Source: JABWCE01 sp046154525 (lineage in GTDB: Bacteria > Bacteroidota > Bacteroidia > NS11-12g > UBA9320). Taken from it: DNA of 6,396 nt. Location of the stretch: contig JBJXDS010000171.1 of assembly GCA_046154525.1 (NCBI GenBank), positions 1-6,396 on the forward strand, written 5' to 3'. Made by a program: the position numbers and the translations under genes. This document shows, one piece after another, positions 1 to 6,396 of this stretch. Below the pieces are notes generated by a model that did no database searches, was not told where the DNA came from, and saw only the letters and a list, made by a program, of their open reading frames with translations. Position 1 is the stretch's first letter; each line of letters starts with the position of its first letter.

Positions 1-1
1 T

Positions 2-1519
2 TTGGGCAAATGCATCACCAAATCAAAGGTTGATAAATTGTTAGAAATTAAAAATACTAACCAAGCAGGTTATGGAGAGTGTATCTATAGGGCAATGTTG
101 AAAAGGGCTGATCATATTGAATTGAAAGATAATATGGTAAAACTTTTGAATGAGGATAATATTGATAATAAATTTTATGCCGCATGGTATTTGTCCCGAA
201 CAATTTATCCAATAAACTCTGAAAATTTTAAAGAAATTTTAAAACTAAATACATATCCGGAGCCATGGAGTATGCCTATGCCACTAATGGTAGCTTTAGG
301 TAAAGCCACATTAAACAAGAGAGATTCTTTAATTGTTAGAGATAATTTAATTTCTAATATTTTTGTTGATAAGGATCAAAAATTTAAAGATGGGGGATTA
401 AAAACAGTTGTATCTTTTAGAACATTTATTTTAAAAAAGTTCAATTTTGATTCAACAGATAACTGGTTAGAATTGAATGCTAATGGTATTACTTATCCTC
501 CAATTCAATTGGCCTATTCAGAATTTATTTCAAAAAATTGTAAAGTATTCAAAAAATATTCGAACCTAACGTATGGCCCAGCCATCGTTAACATTTTAAA
601 AAATCCTGAATGCAAAAATTTCAGTTTAAAGCTGCCTGTTACCAATACCATTTATGACAAGATATGGAATCTACAATTGTTGGAAACGAGTTACCAAAAT
701 TATCCAATTATCAATAATATTTTAATGCAAACCGAGAGCCCGGCGGTTAAGTCAGCAGCTACTGAATCGTTAATTAAATGCAGAAATAACAAGGGATTTC
801 CAGAAAGCTTGGTGGCTGATTTTAATAAAACTATCGAAATTTTAATAAAGGATGGGGATGAAGGAGCACTCAGTATTATAGCCAATGCCATTTTGGATAA
901 ACAATTAGGTTTAGATTCAAATTACCGACAGCTTTTTATTGAAGCTCAATCCAATTTAAACCTTCCACAGGAAATGGAAGCCTATATTGATATTGCAAAA
1001 GTACTAGCCATTATACATAAAACGGATTATAAAAAACCCGAGCCTGAATGGAACCATGCAATTGATTGGAATTTTGTAAGTAAAATTAAAACCGATCAAA
1101 AAATAAAAGTAACTACCACACAAGGTGAATTTATAATTCAGATGAATGTGAACGAAGCTCCGGGTTCGGTGGCTTCAATTTTAAAATTGGTAGATGAAGG
1201 GTTTTATAACGGTAAATTTTTTCATCGCATGGTCCCTAATTTTGTAATCCAGGGTGGATGCCCAAGGGGTGACGGATTTGGAAGCCAGGAATATACTATT
1301 CGCAGCGAGTTTTCATCCTTAAAATATTCTACCGGTGCGGTAGGTTTGGCATCAGCCGGGCCCGATACTGAAAGTTGTCAGTGGTTTGCTACCCATTGCC
1401 CCACGCCCCATTTGGATGGAAGGTACACTATTATTGGGTACGTTATTAGTGGAATGGATACAGTTCATAAGCTAGGAGTGGGGGATGTAATACTAAAAGT
1501 GATTCGTGTTACCCCATAG
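2..1519 (+). CDS. Peptidyl-prolyl cis-trans isomerase, HEAT-like region plus C-terminal cyclophilin domain (5' partial)
   Basis: Catalyses cis-trans isomerisation of Xaa-Pro bonds during protein folding; in Bacteroidota such proteins are probably in the periplasm or envelope, but the export signal would lie outside the window. The frame is open to the left edge; the TTG at base 2 is more likely an internal leucine than a start, so the gene is called 5' truncated. Numbering from that codon, residues 1-345 are mostly helical with HEAT-like pieces (for example PAVKSAATESLIKC near 247-260). Residues about 366-503 are a cyclophilin domain: FHRMVPNFVIQGG at 407-419 supplies the catalytic Arg409 (Arg55 of human CypA) and Phe414 and Gln417; PRGDGFG follows; Gln460 and Phe462 match CypA Gln111 and Phe113. 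The position of CypA Trp121 is His470 in TPHLDGRY, common in bacterial cyclophilins. The gene ends at a TAG 43 bases before the next start. The cyclophilin call is firm; the HEAT-like call is by eye. Confidence 0.93.
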   Translation: MGKCITKSKVDKLLEIKNTNQAGYGECIYRAMLKRADHIELKDNMVKLLNEDNIDNKFYAAWYLSRTIYPINSENFKEILKLNTYPEPWSMPMPLMVALGKATLNKRDSLIVRDNLISNIFVDKDQKFKDGGLKTVVSFRTFILKKFNFDSTDNWLELNANGITYPPIQLAYSEFISKNCKVFKKYSNLTYGPAIVNILKNPECKNFSLKLPVTNTIYDKIWNLQLLETSYQNYPIINNILMQTESPAVKSAATESLIKCRNNKGFPESLVADFNKTIEILIKDGDEGALSIIANAILDKQLGLDSNYRQLFIEAQSNLNLPQEMEAYIDIAKVLAIIHKTDYKKPEPEWNHAIDWNFVSKIKTDQKIKVTTTQGEFIIQMNVNEAPGSVASILKLVDEGFYNGKFFHRMVPNFVIQGGCPRGDGFGSQEYTIRSEFSSLKYSTGAVGLASAGPDTESCQWFATHCPTPHLDGRYTIIGYVISGMDTVHKLGVGDVILKVIRVTP

Positions 1520-1544
1520 ACCAAACCTTTTTTTGGTTTTTTTT
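1518..1544 (+). terminator. Weak intrinsic terminator after the cyclophilin gene
   Basis: ACCAAA (1520-1525) pairs with TTTGGT (1532-1537) across a six-base loop, and the stem can be extended by A-U and G-U pairs to 1518 and 1539. It runs straight into a tract of eight T at 1537-1544. The stem is short with only two G-C pairs, so termination may be inefficient. An alternative pairing AAACC/GGTTT (1523-1527 with 1535-1539) is also possible. The position just after the TAG stop supports the call. Confidence 0.5.
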
Positions 1545-1546
1545 CT

Positions 1547-1554
1547 TATTTTTG
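1547..1554 (+). promoter_or_regulatory. Bacteroidota -7 box (TATTTTTG) of the propeller gene
   Basis: The eight bases match the TAnnTTTG -7 consensus of the Bacteroidota primary sigma factor exactly. No good -33 TTTG or TTG lies at the usual spacing: the nearest, TTTG at 1532-1535, is only 11 bases away and is part of the terminator stem. The predicted transcription start falls about 4-8 bases downstream, near 1558-1562, almost on the ATG at 1563. A chance match in this T-rich tract is possible. Confidence 0.5.
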
Positions 1555-1562
1555 TATACTTA

Positions 1563-3983
1563 ATGAAATCCTTCAAACCAATTTTATTCTTCGTTTGCTT
1601 TGCAATCACCAGTATTTTTCTTTTAAATTTTAGAGCTCAAAAACCTCAAAAATTAGTTCAGGATCCTGGATGGCAGCAGCAGTACAAAGCCATGAAAAAC
1701 CCGGTGAGTGGGGTAAATTATTACGGGCTTCGCAATAGCTGGAGCAGGCAGGATGCTTTAAATAAAAAAGGTTCGGAGGCCTTAAGTTTTATTACTGAGG
1801 TTGGTCCTGATAAAGTAGCAGGTAGGGTAAGGGCTCTTTTAATTGATGCGGCTGATAGCCTTCATATTTTTGCCGGCGGCATTTCAGGTGGCTTGTGGGT
1901 AACCTACAACGGTGGCAAAACCTGGGCACCCATTGATGAACATAACATTTCGATGGCGGTAAGCTGTATCACTCAAAATCCATTTAATGCAAAAGAGATT
2001 TATTATGGAACAGGAGAAGGAACAGGTAATTCGGCTGATATTAACGGAGCAGGAATATTTAAATCTGTAGATGGTGGAAAAACCTTTAAACAATTGCCCG
2101 CTACCTCTACACTTAGCGCCTTTGCCACCATATGGGATATTGAATATTCGAAAACCGATAGCTCTACATTTTATGTAGGGGTGGCTAATGGCGGGCTTTA
2201 TAAAAGTAATGATAAAGGGCTTACATTTAAATCAACCTACTATTCGTCGAAAGCTATCCACGAAATAGTTACCTACAAAGATTCAACCATTTGGTTTGGG
2301 TTAGAGGCTTTTGGGTTAATAACTGCTACTGAAGATAGCATTATGAAATTTACCCGTTTCATCAATACCTTGCCTAGTTCTGGATTGGGGCGTATAAGTG
2401 TAAATTATTGTAAAAAATTCCCTAATGTTGCATTTTGTCAGGTACTTAGCACTGGGGGTACCTCCTTGTTAGGAATTTATAAAACATCCAATCATGGGGC
2501 GACATGGAAAAAAATGACATCACCATCCAGCAGTGCTTACCCTTTCGGATGGTATTGCCTCCATACAAATGTTAGCCCTATTGATACAAACTTTGTTCTG
2601 GCTATTTCAACCAAGGCTTATGGTTCAATTAATGGCAGCAGTTCATGGAGTGAGTTAAAAGCAAGCCATGCCGATTTTCATGCCAGTTCATTTTTTCCTT
2701 CGGGGCGCAATTTGCTTATTGGCAATGATGGCGGTGTTTTTCAGTTTGGAGTTAAAACAATTTTCAGTTCCAATGTGGCCTTAAATAATGGGTTAAACAT
2801 TACCCAATTTTACACGGGTAATTATAATGAACTAGATACTAAAGTTTTTATAGGAGGAACCCAGGATAATGGTACCCACTATTATAATGGAACTGATTTT
2901 TTAAAAGTATTTGGTGGTGATGGGTCATACTGTGCTTTTTCAAGCACCCCGCCATATTATAATTATGTATCCTATCAAAACGGTGAGTTGCGACGTATGG
3001 ATCAGGATTTTATATCGGATGACAACATTAAACCTGCCGGCTCATATTCCTATTGGTTTATTAATCCCTTTGAAGTAAATCCGTTTGATGGAAGTCAGGT
3101 GTATGTTTTGTCAAAACGGAAAATACTGGTTTCTACTAATTCAGGTGATACCTGGAGCGACCTTAGTTTAAATTTAAACAAAGACGTATTGTCATTAGGG
3201 ATGAGTTATGAAAAAGACCCAACCTTATATTATGGCGGGGCAGGAAACACCCTCTACCGTTCTAGCAAAGCGTCAACGATTGTTGAAAAAGAAGTTGATT
3301 TAACAAGTACTGCCCCAACATTAGCTAAAGGTGGAGTAATTAATTGTATTAAGGTAAACCGAACCAATCCTAACACGATGTATATTTCCATGTCGGATAT
3401 AAATATAAAGCCACGGGTTTGGAAACTTAATGGCGCTGAAACCAACACTCCTACCTGGACTAACATAAGTGGAAATTTGCCTACATCACTACCAGTTAAT
3501 TGTGTAGAGGTGAATCCTCAGGATAGTAATAGTATGGTAGCCGGAACTGATTTTGGTTTGTATTCAACCTCCGACGGTGGAACTACCTGGAGCAAAGAAT
3601 TAGCGGTGGCCAATGTTCCTATTCATAAAATAGTTTCCCATACCAAAAATGGGGTAATTTATATTTTTACCCATGGCAGAGGTATTTATAAATCGCAATT
3701 TAAAAACTTTGTAGCCACAGGAAATATTGCCCGGCAAAACATCAACCCATCTAAAATAACGTTTAATAATCCAATTGAAAATAATTTAAACCTTTCGATT
3801 GGTGATGGTAATGAATCATTAGATGCAACCCTGCAACTTTATAATTCTGTAGGGAAAATTGTTTATGGAAATGCGGTAGGTTCCAAAAATTCTTTGGATA
3901 TTTCTCACCTATCCAAGGGTATTTATATTATGAATTTAACCGTTGGAAGGTCAACATTCAACTATAAGGTTTTGAAATTATAA
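1563..3983 (+). CDS. Secreted BNR/Asp-box beta-propeller protein (sortilin/VPS10-like propeller) with T9SS C-terminal sorting domain
   Basis: An 806-residue protein probably exported by Sec and then carried through the outer membrane by the T9SS. The N-terminus is a signal peptide (Lys2, Lys5, hydrophobic core about 7-21, possible cleavage near FRAQ, 23-26). Residues about 75-715 form a propeller rich in Asp-box-like turns: YNGGKTW (115-121), SVDGGKTF (168-175), SNDKGLTF (215-222), TSNHGATW (308-315), STNSGDTW (524-531) and TSDGGTTW (669-676). GGISGGLW (105-112), GGTQDNGT (431-438), GGDGSYC (451-457) and THGRGIYKS (703-711) are hallmarks of large Bacteroidota propellers annotated as sortilin/VPS10-like or glycosyl-hydrolase-like. 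Residues about 725-806 are a type A sorting domain: FNNPIENNLNLSI (734-746), a central LQLYNSVGKIV and the ending GIYIMNLTVG...YKVLKL. The PNP signature is degenerate (NNP). ATG 1563 was preferred over an in-frame GTG at 1506 because it starts a proper signal peptide and the upstream stretch is terminator and promoter. The ligand or substrate is unknown; I see no catalytic residues that justify naming an enzyme. Confidence 0.92.
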   Translation: MKSFKPILFFVCFAITSIFLLNFRAQKPQKLVQDPGWQQQYKAMKNPVSGVNYYGLRNSWSRQDALNKKGSEALSFITEVGPDKVAGRVRALLIDAADSLHIFAGGISGGLWVTYNGGKTWAPIDEHNISMAVSCITQNPFNAKEIYYGTGEGTGNSADINGAGIFKSVDGGKTFKQLPATSTLSAFATIWDIEYSKTDSSTFYVGVANGGLYKSNDKGLTFKSTYYSSKAIHEIVTYKDSTIWFGLEAFGLITATEDSIMKFTRFINTLPSSGLGRISVNYCKKFPNVAFCQVLSTGGTSLLGIYKTSNHGATWKKMTSPSSSAYPFGWYCLHTNVSPIDTNFVLAISTKAYGSINGSSSWSELKASHADFHASSFFPSGRNLLIGNDGGVFQFGVKTIFSSNVALNNGLNITQFYTGNYNELDTKVFIGGTQDNGTHYYNGTDFLKVFGGDGSYCAFSSTPPYYNYVSYQNGELRRMDQDFISDDNIKPAGSYSYWFINPFEVNPFDGSQVYVLSKRKILVSTNSGDTWSDLSLNLNKDVLSLGMSYEKDPTLYYGGAGNTLYRSSKASTIVEKEVDLTSTAPTLAKGGVINCIKVNRTNPNTMYISMSDINIKPRVWKLNGAETNTPTWTNISGNLPTSLPVNCVEVNPQDSNSMVAGTDFGLYSTSDGGTTWSKELAVANVPIHKIVSHTKNGVIYIFTHGRGIYKSQFKNFVATGNIARQNINPSKITFNNPIENNLNLSIGDGNESLDATLQLYNSVGKIVYGNAVGSKNSLDISHLSKGIYIMNLTVGRSTFNYKVLKL

Positions 3984-4010
3984 AACTAACTATTCCTTTA
4001 TTAGTTTTAT
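3980..4010. terminator. Shared bidirectional terminator between two convergent genes
   Basis: A perfect 10-bp inverted repeat, ATAAAACTAA (3980-3989) and TTAGTTTTAT (4001-4010), flanks an 11-base loop. It contains the TAA stop of the propeller gene and the TAG stop plus last codons of the minus-strand gene, which leaves only six non-coding bases. On the plus strand the right arm continues into TTTTTA; on the minus strand the T-run is weaker (AGTTTTATAATTT). The stem has a single G-C pair, so its strength is uncertain, but its position at the convergent junction supports the call. Confidence 0.6.
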
Positions 4011-6002
4011 TTTTACTACCGTACCTTTACTATTTATTAAACCTATATATAAACCTGGTGCCCAGGTTTGGGCATTCACACTTACATATTCATTACCGCC
4101 TATGTTTTCGGTCTGGATTAATTGGCCTTGTGCATTGTAAATATTTAATTCACCTGAAGTTTTGTATTGCTCAGGAATTAAAATAGTAAAATTACCAGCA
4201 GATGGATTTGGGTACACCATCATTTGATTTATGTTTAGCGACCATGATTTGGTGCCTAAAACGGAAGTACCTGTTACATATCCATTTTTTATGGCCTCAT
4301 CCAAACCTGCTGACGAACCATTATCAATTTTTCGATTAGGGCTAATAAGCAAACCAACCACATGTAATTTTTTAGTTTTCCATGTTGGGTCTAAGGTAAT
4401 GCTAAAATTATGCGTGAAAGAATCCCCAGCATTTACCGAATTAGGAAACGCATTGGATAAACCTAAAAAATTGGGTGAAATAAGCCTAGCCACATGATCA
4501 TAAACCATTTTACTGGCAGGAACCGGATTAGGCAACAATTCATACCCTCCCATTACACCGCTTCCACCACCTGCATAAGCATTGGATTGATTGTACTTGG
4601 AGGTGGTGCCGGTAACACTATCTTCCACTAAAACAAAAGCAATTTTATAATTTCCTGTTACGGGTTGAGAAAATTTGGTAGTAATACTTACATCTAAAAC
4701 CTTGGTAGCGCTATTATATTTTGCACCATTGCGCATAGTTGCTTTTGGGGCTATCATTATTTGGGTTAAAAAATCACTTTCCATTACCGAAGGGTCTTTA
4801 CCTGCTCCTCTGTCTACCAAGGCATTAGGGTAACCACTAACATAGGGCTTAATTCCATTATCGTAGGTATCATTCATCATAGGATCATTATTATGAACGG
4901 CAATACCAATAAAAAGTCCGGTATATTTTTTATCTAATTTTTCGAGCCATACCGCACCGCGGGGGCACCATTGGCACCAGGTTCCCGTAGCTTCTTCAGC
5001 TACCACTATTTTTCCTAAAGCCGGGGTAGCACAATTTAAATCTAATGTTTTTGTATTGTCACTCATTACATCATCAGCTACACCGTTTACCAATTTTAAA
5101 TTGGCTGTAATACTGCTTGTACCTGCCAAAAGCATAATACTATTATCCATGGGAATAAGTTTGGTAGCCATATAAGCTATGTTTAAACCACTTATAACTT
5201 TTGTTTGCTTAGTTCCATTATAGGTTAGTTCAATGCTGGCCGAAGTTATTGGCTGAGTGCCAAGGTTCCTTATTTCTACCGATGGCAATGAAACGCCAGC
5301 CAACCTTCCAGTAACATTATCAATAAAGGTAATTCCGCCATTTAAATTTGATTTTATAATGGGCGTGTAAGTATAACTCACATCGTCGATATAGTATGAG
5401 CTGTTTACAACCGGATAAATATTTAGGGAAGCAATTTGACGGTATGAATTTTGAAAACTGCCTTTGGAAACCCCATCCACCAAAAAATTCCAGGTATTTG
5501 AATTCAGGTCGATTTGTAATTCCAATTTCATCCATGTATTTTGAGTATAATTGCCGGTTAACAAAGTACCAGAAGTAGTATTGTTAATAGTAAATTTTCC
5601 AATTGAATCAAAGGTTATATCAATACTCCATCCTTTACCTACAGTGGTTTGCTCTTGTAAATTTATATAGGCTTTTTTCGTGTTGTCAACAAACATCCAC
5701 ATGTTCAGGTTCATGGTTCCGGTATTGTATTGGCCGCCAAAAGGTAAAACTATGTCCACCGGTCCTCCAGAAGTGCCTCCTGAAAAGTAAAGTGAATTGC
5801 TGCCACTTTTGGCTTTGGCGTTCGAAATTTTTATATCATCGGTTCCACCAAGTGTGCCCGACCAAGTTTTCCATTTGGTGTTGGTTTTAGCTAAATAATC
5901 TCCTACAGTATAGGTGTCGAAATCATCAGAAAAGCTTTGTGCTATAACGGAAGTAGCAAAACTACTTATGAATACAAATAAAATAAGGTGAATTTTGTTC
6001 AT
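3990..6002 (-). CDS. Secreted Omp28-related thioredoxin-like protein with LamG-like and CARDB-like domains and T9SS sorting domain
   Basis: A 670-residue exported protein. A signal peptide (residues 1-21, likely cleavage SVIA/QS) leads into a jelly-roll, concanavalin/LamG-like region (about 23-212, starting at DDFDTYTVGDYL and including WMKLELQIDLNSNTWNFLVDG, 157-177). A CARDB-like beta-sandwich follows (about 217-322, with VEIRNLGTQPITSASIELTYNG). Residues about 328-580 resemble Omp28-related proteins: EEATGTWCQWCPRG carries a CxxC motif at Cys343/Cys346 (codons at 4974-4976 and 4965-4967), and SGYPNALVDRG gives a candidate cis-proline, Pro392. After these come FVLVEDSVTGT, GVMGGYE and MVYDHVAR, blocks seen in that family. 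Residues about 590-670 are a type A sorting domain with YPNPSAGNF (597-605), LNIYNAQGQLI (619-629) and APGLYIGL. ATG 6002 gives a complete signal peptide; no Shine-Dalgarno is evident. The only other cysteine is Cys324. A disulfide or thiol redox role at the cell surface is inference; in many Omp28-like proteins no activity has been shown. Confidence 0.93.
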   Translation of the reverse strand: MNKIHLILFVFISSFATSVIAQSFSDDFDTYTVGDYLAKTNTKWKTWSGTLGGTDDIKISNAKAKSGSNSLYFSGGTSGGPVDIVLPFGGQYNTGTMNLNMWMFVDNTKKAYINLQEQTTVGKGWSIDITFDSIGKFTINNTTSGTLLTGNYTQNTWMKLELQIDLNSNTWNFLVDGVSKGSFQNSYRQIASLNIYPVVNSSYYIDDVSYTYTPIIKSNLNGGITFIDNVTGRLAGVSLPSVEIRNLGTQPITSASIELTYNGTKQTKVISGLNIAYMATKLIPMDNSIMLLAGTSSITANLKLVNGVADDVMSDNTKTLDLNCATPALGKIVVAEEATGTWCQWCPRGAVWLEKLDKKYTGLFIGIAVHNNDPMMNDTYDNGIKPYVSGYPNALVDRGAGKDPSVMESDFLTQIMIAPKATMRNGAKYNSATKVLDVSITTKFSQPVTGNYKIAFVLVEDSVTGTTSKYNQSNAYAGGGSGVMGGYELLPNPVPASKMVYDHVARLISPNFLGLSNAFPNSVNAGDSFTHNFSITLDPTWKTKKLHVVGLLISPNRKIDNGSSAGLDEAIKNGYVTGTSVLGTKSWSLNINQMMVYPNPSAGNFTILIPEQYKTSGELNIYNAQGQLIQTENIGGNEYVSVNAQTWAPGLYIGLINSKGTVVKIKLIKE

Positions 6003-6025
6003 GTAATTAGGGTTTTAAGGAAGGT

Positions 6026-6033
6026 CAAATATA
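6026..6033 (-). promoter_or_regulatory. Bacteroidota -7 box (TATATTTG) of the Omp28-like gene
   Basis: Read on the minus strand the bases are TATATTTG, an exact match to the TAnnTTTG consensus, placed 23 bases before the ATG. The transcript would start near 6018-6022 and carry a leader of roughly 16-20 bases without a Shine-Dalgarno sequence. No TTTG or TTG lies at the standard -33 distance; the nearest TTG (6067-6069 on this strand) is 33 bases upstream. The promoter may therefore be weak or need an activator. Confidence 0.6.
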
Positions 6034-6064
6034 GAAATTTTTAAGAGAAAAGTGATTTATCTTA

Positions 6065-6086
6065 GTCAATCTGTATCGCTGTCAAT
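6065..6086 (-). repeat. Short direct repeat ATTGAC-N10-ATTGAC upstream of the promoter
   Basis: On the minus strand ATTGAC occurs at 6086-6081 and again at 6070-6065, a 16-base period. Relative to the predicted transcription start near 6020 the pair lies at about -45 to -66, where activators often bind. Two copies of a six-base word in an AT-rich region can easily arise by chance, so an operator role is only a suggestion. Confidence 0.2.
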
Positions 6087-6229
6087 TAATTTTCTATAAG
6101 TTCAATACATTAAGTACCCCGTTCCAATAAAAGTTAGCATGTTCTAAAAATCTTTGGCTTTTAAATTACTTTAAGTTACGGTAAATTCATTTTGGTTTTC
6201 AAGGGGCATAACCTGAACTCAACCACTTA

Positions 6230-6396
6230 TTAAATTTGAGGAAGGCGGTGCAATCTTGAAATTTTGTCCCACAAATTATACCGTATTATTTTTTCAGGTT
6301 CAAATTGTAAAACGGTTTCTCTATATTCAAAATGGCCATTCATTTTCCCAACGGATTTTAATAGAGATTCTAAATAATATGTGAATTTTGAAAGAT
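6230..6396 (-). CDS. Possible C-terminal fragment of an unidentified gene (partial at right edge)
   Basis: On the minus strand a frame is open from the right edge to a TAA at 6230-6232, giving 54 residues that end in YNLWDKISRLHRLPQI. Its codons (gaa, aaa, tta, tat) resemble those of the neighbouring genes and the peptide has a plausible mixed charged and hydrophobic composition. If real, it is the tail of a gene in the same direction as the Omp28-like gene, with a 227-base gap between them. An internal ATG (residue 18) would give only 37 residues. The plus strand is also open here for about 50 codons, so the evidence for coding is modest. I do not recognise a family. Confidence 0.35.
   Translation of the reverse strand, partial: LSKFTYYLESLLKSVGKMNGHFEYRETVLQFEPEKIIRYNLWDKISRLHRLPQI

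Larger units (their letters stand above)
6003..6229. other. Non-coding upstream region of the Omp28-like gene
   Basis: This 227-base AT-rich stretch holds the -7 box and leader of the minus-strand gene and a short direct repeat. I found no convincing open frame, RNA gene, riboswitch or strong hairpin in it. The remaining small inverted repeats (for example TTAAA/TTTAA near 6160-6175) are short, made only of A-T pairs, and expected by chance. Confidence 0.6.

Noticed and set aside
1506..1562. In-frame GTG at 1506 as an earlier start for the propeller gene, adding 19 residues
   Set aside because: The extension is translated from the terminator stem, T-tract and -7 box and overlaps the cyclophilin stop; it would also bury the normal signal peptide behind a second hydrophobic stretch. 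ATG 1563 starts a standard signal peptide.
1563..3983. Sialidase (neuraminidase) because of the Asp-boxes
   Set aside because: Asp-boxes are structural turns shared by many propellers. I do not see the sialidase FRIP motif or the arginine triad, so no enzyme name is justified.
4231..4497. 88-codon plus-strand open frame inside the Omp28-like gene
   Set aside because: It lies wholly antisense to a well-supported coding region with recognised domains, has no promoter signal of its own and no recognisable motif.
5396..5890. Two plus-strand open frames (5396-5578 and 5603-5890) opposite the N-terminal part of the Omp28-like gene
   Set aside because: They are antisense to the jelly-roll coding region, and their translations are rich in Cys, Trp and Tyr in the manner of an artefactual frame.
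6231..6238. TAAATTTG on the plus strand as a rightward -7 promoter box
   Set aside because: It matches TAnnTTTG, but has no -33 partner (the nearest TTTG is 36 bases upstream) and no start codon or plausible gene follows it.
6217..6380. Plus-strand open stretch of about 50 codons at the right edge
   Set aside because: It has no ATG or GTG near its beginning and no recognisable motif, and the minus-strand frame over the same bases looks more protein-like. It was used only to lower confidence in that frame.

Overview
The window looks like chromosomal DNA from an AT-rich member of the Bacteroidota. Three things point there: two secreted proteins with C-terminal sorting domains of the type IX secretion system (T9SS), perfect TAnnTTTG promoter -7 boxes, and starts with no clear Shine-Dalgarno sequence. 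The order or genus cannot be fixed from this sequence. I see no rRNA, tRNA, CRISPR array, insertion sequence or phage gene.

Layout from left to right. Bases 2-1519 (+) hold the 3' part of a gene for a peptidyl-prolyl isomerase: an alpha-helical, HEAT-like N-terminal region followed by a C-terminal cyclophilin domain. Its true start lies left of the window. A 43-base gap then packs a weak U-rich terminator directly against a -7 box. Bases 1563-3983 (+) encode an 806-residue secreted beta-propeller protein with BNR/Asp-box repeats (sortilin/VPS10-like propeller family) and a T9SS C-terminal domain. It converges on a 670-residue minus-strand gene (3990-6002) whose protein has a signal peptide, a LamG-like jelly-roll, a CARDB-like beta-sandwich, an Omp28-type thioredoxin-like domain with a CxxC motif, and a T9SS C-terminal domain. 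The two stop codons are six bases apart, and a perfect 10-bp inverted repeat spans the junction as a likely shared bidirectional terminator. Bases 6003-6396 hold the -7 box of the Omp28-like gene, a short direct repeat upstream of it, and a 54-codon reading frame open to the right edge on the minus strand that may be the tail of another gene.

The three main genes share an envelope theme: folding of exported proteins (cyclophilin, location inferred) and two T9SS cargo proteins destined for the cell surface or medium. Nothing in the sequence shows that they form one pathway; the two cargo genes are convergent and so separately transcribed. I found no strong evidence of a new biological system. 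The points most worth a second look are the surface-exported CxxC protein, the nearly leaderless start of the propeller gene, and the shared terminator built into coding sequence.
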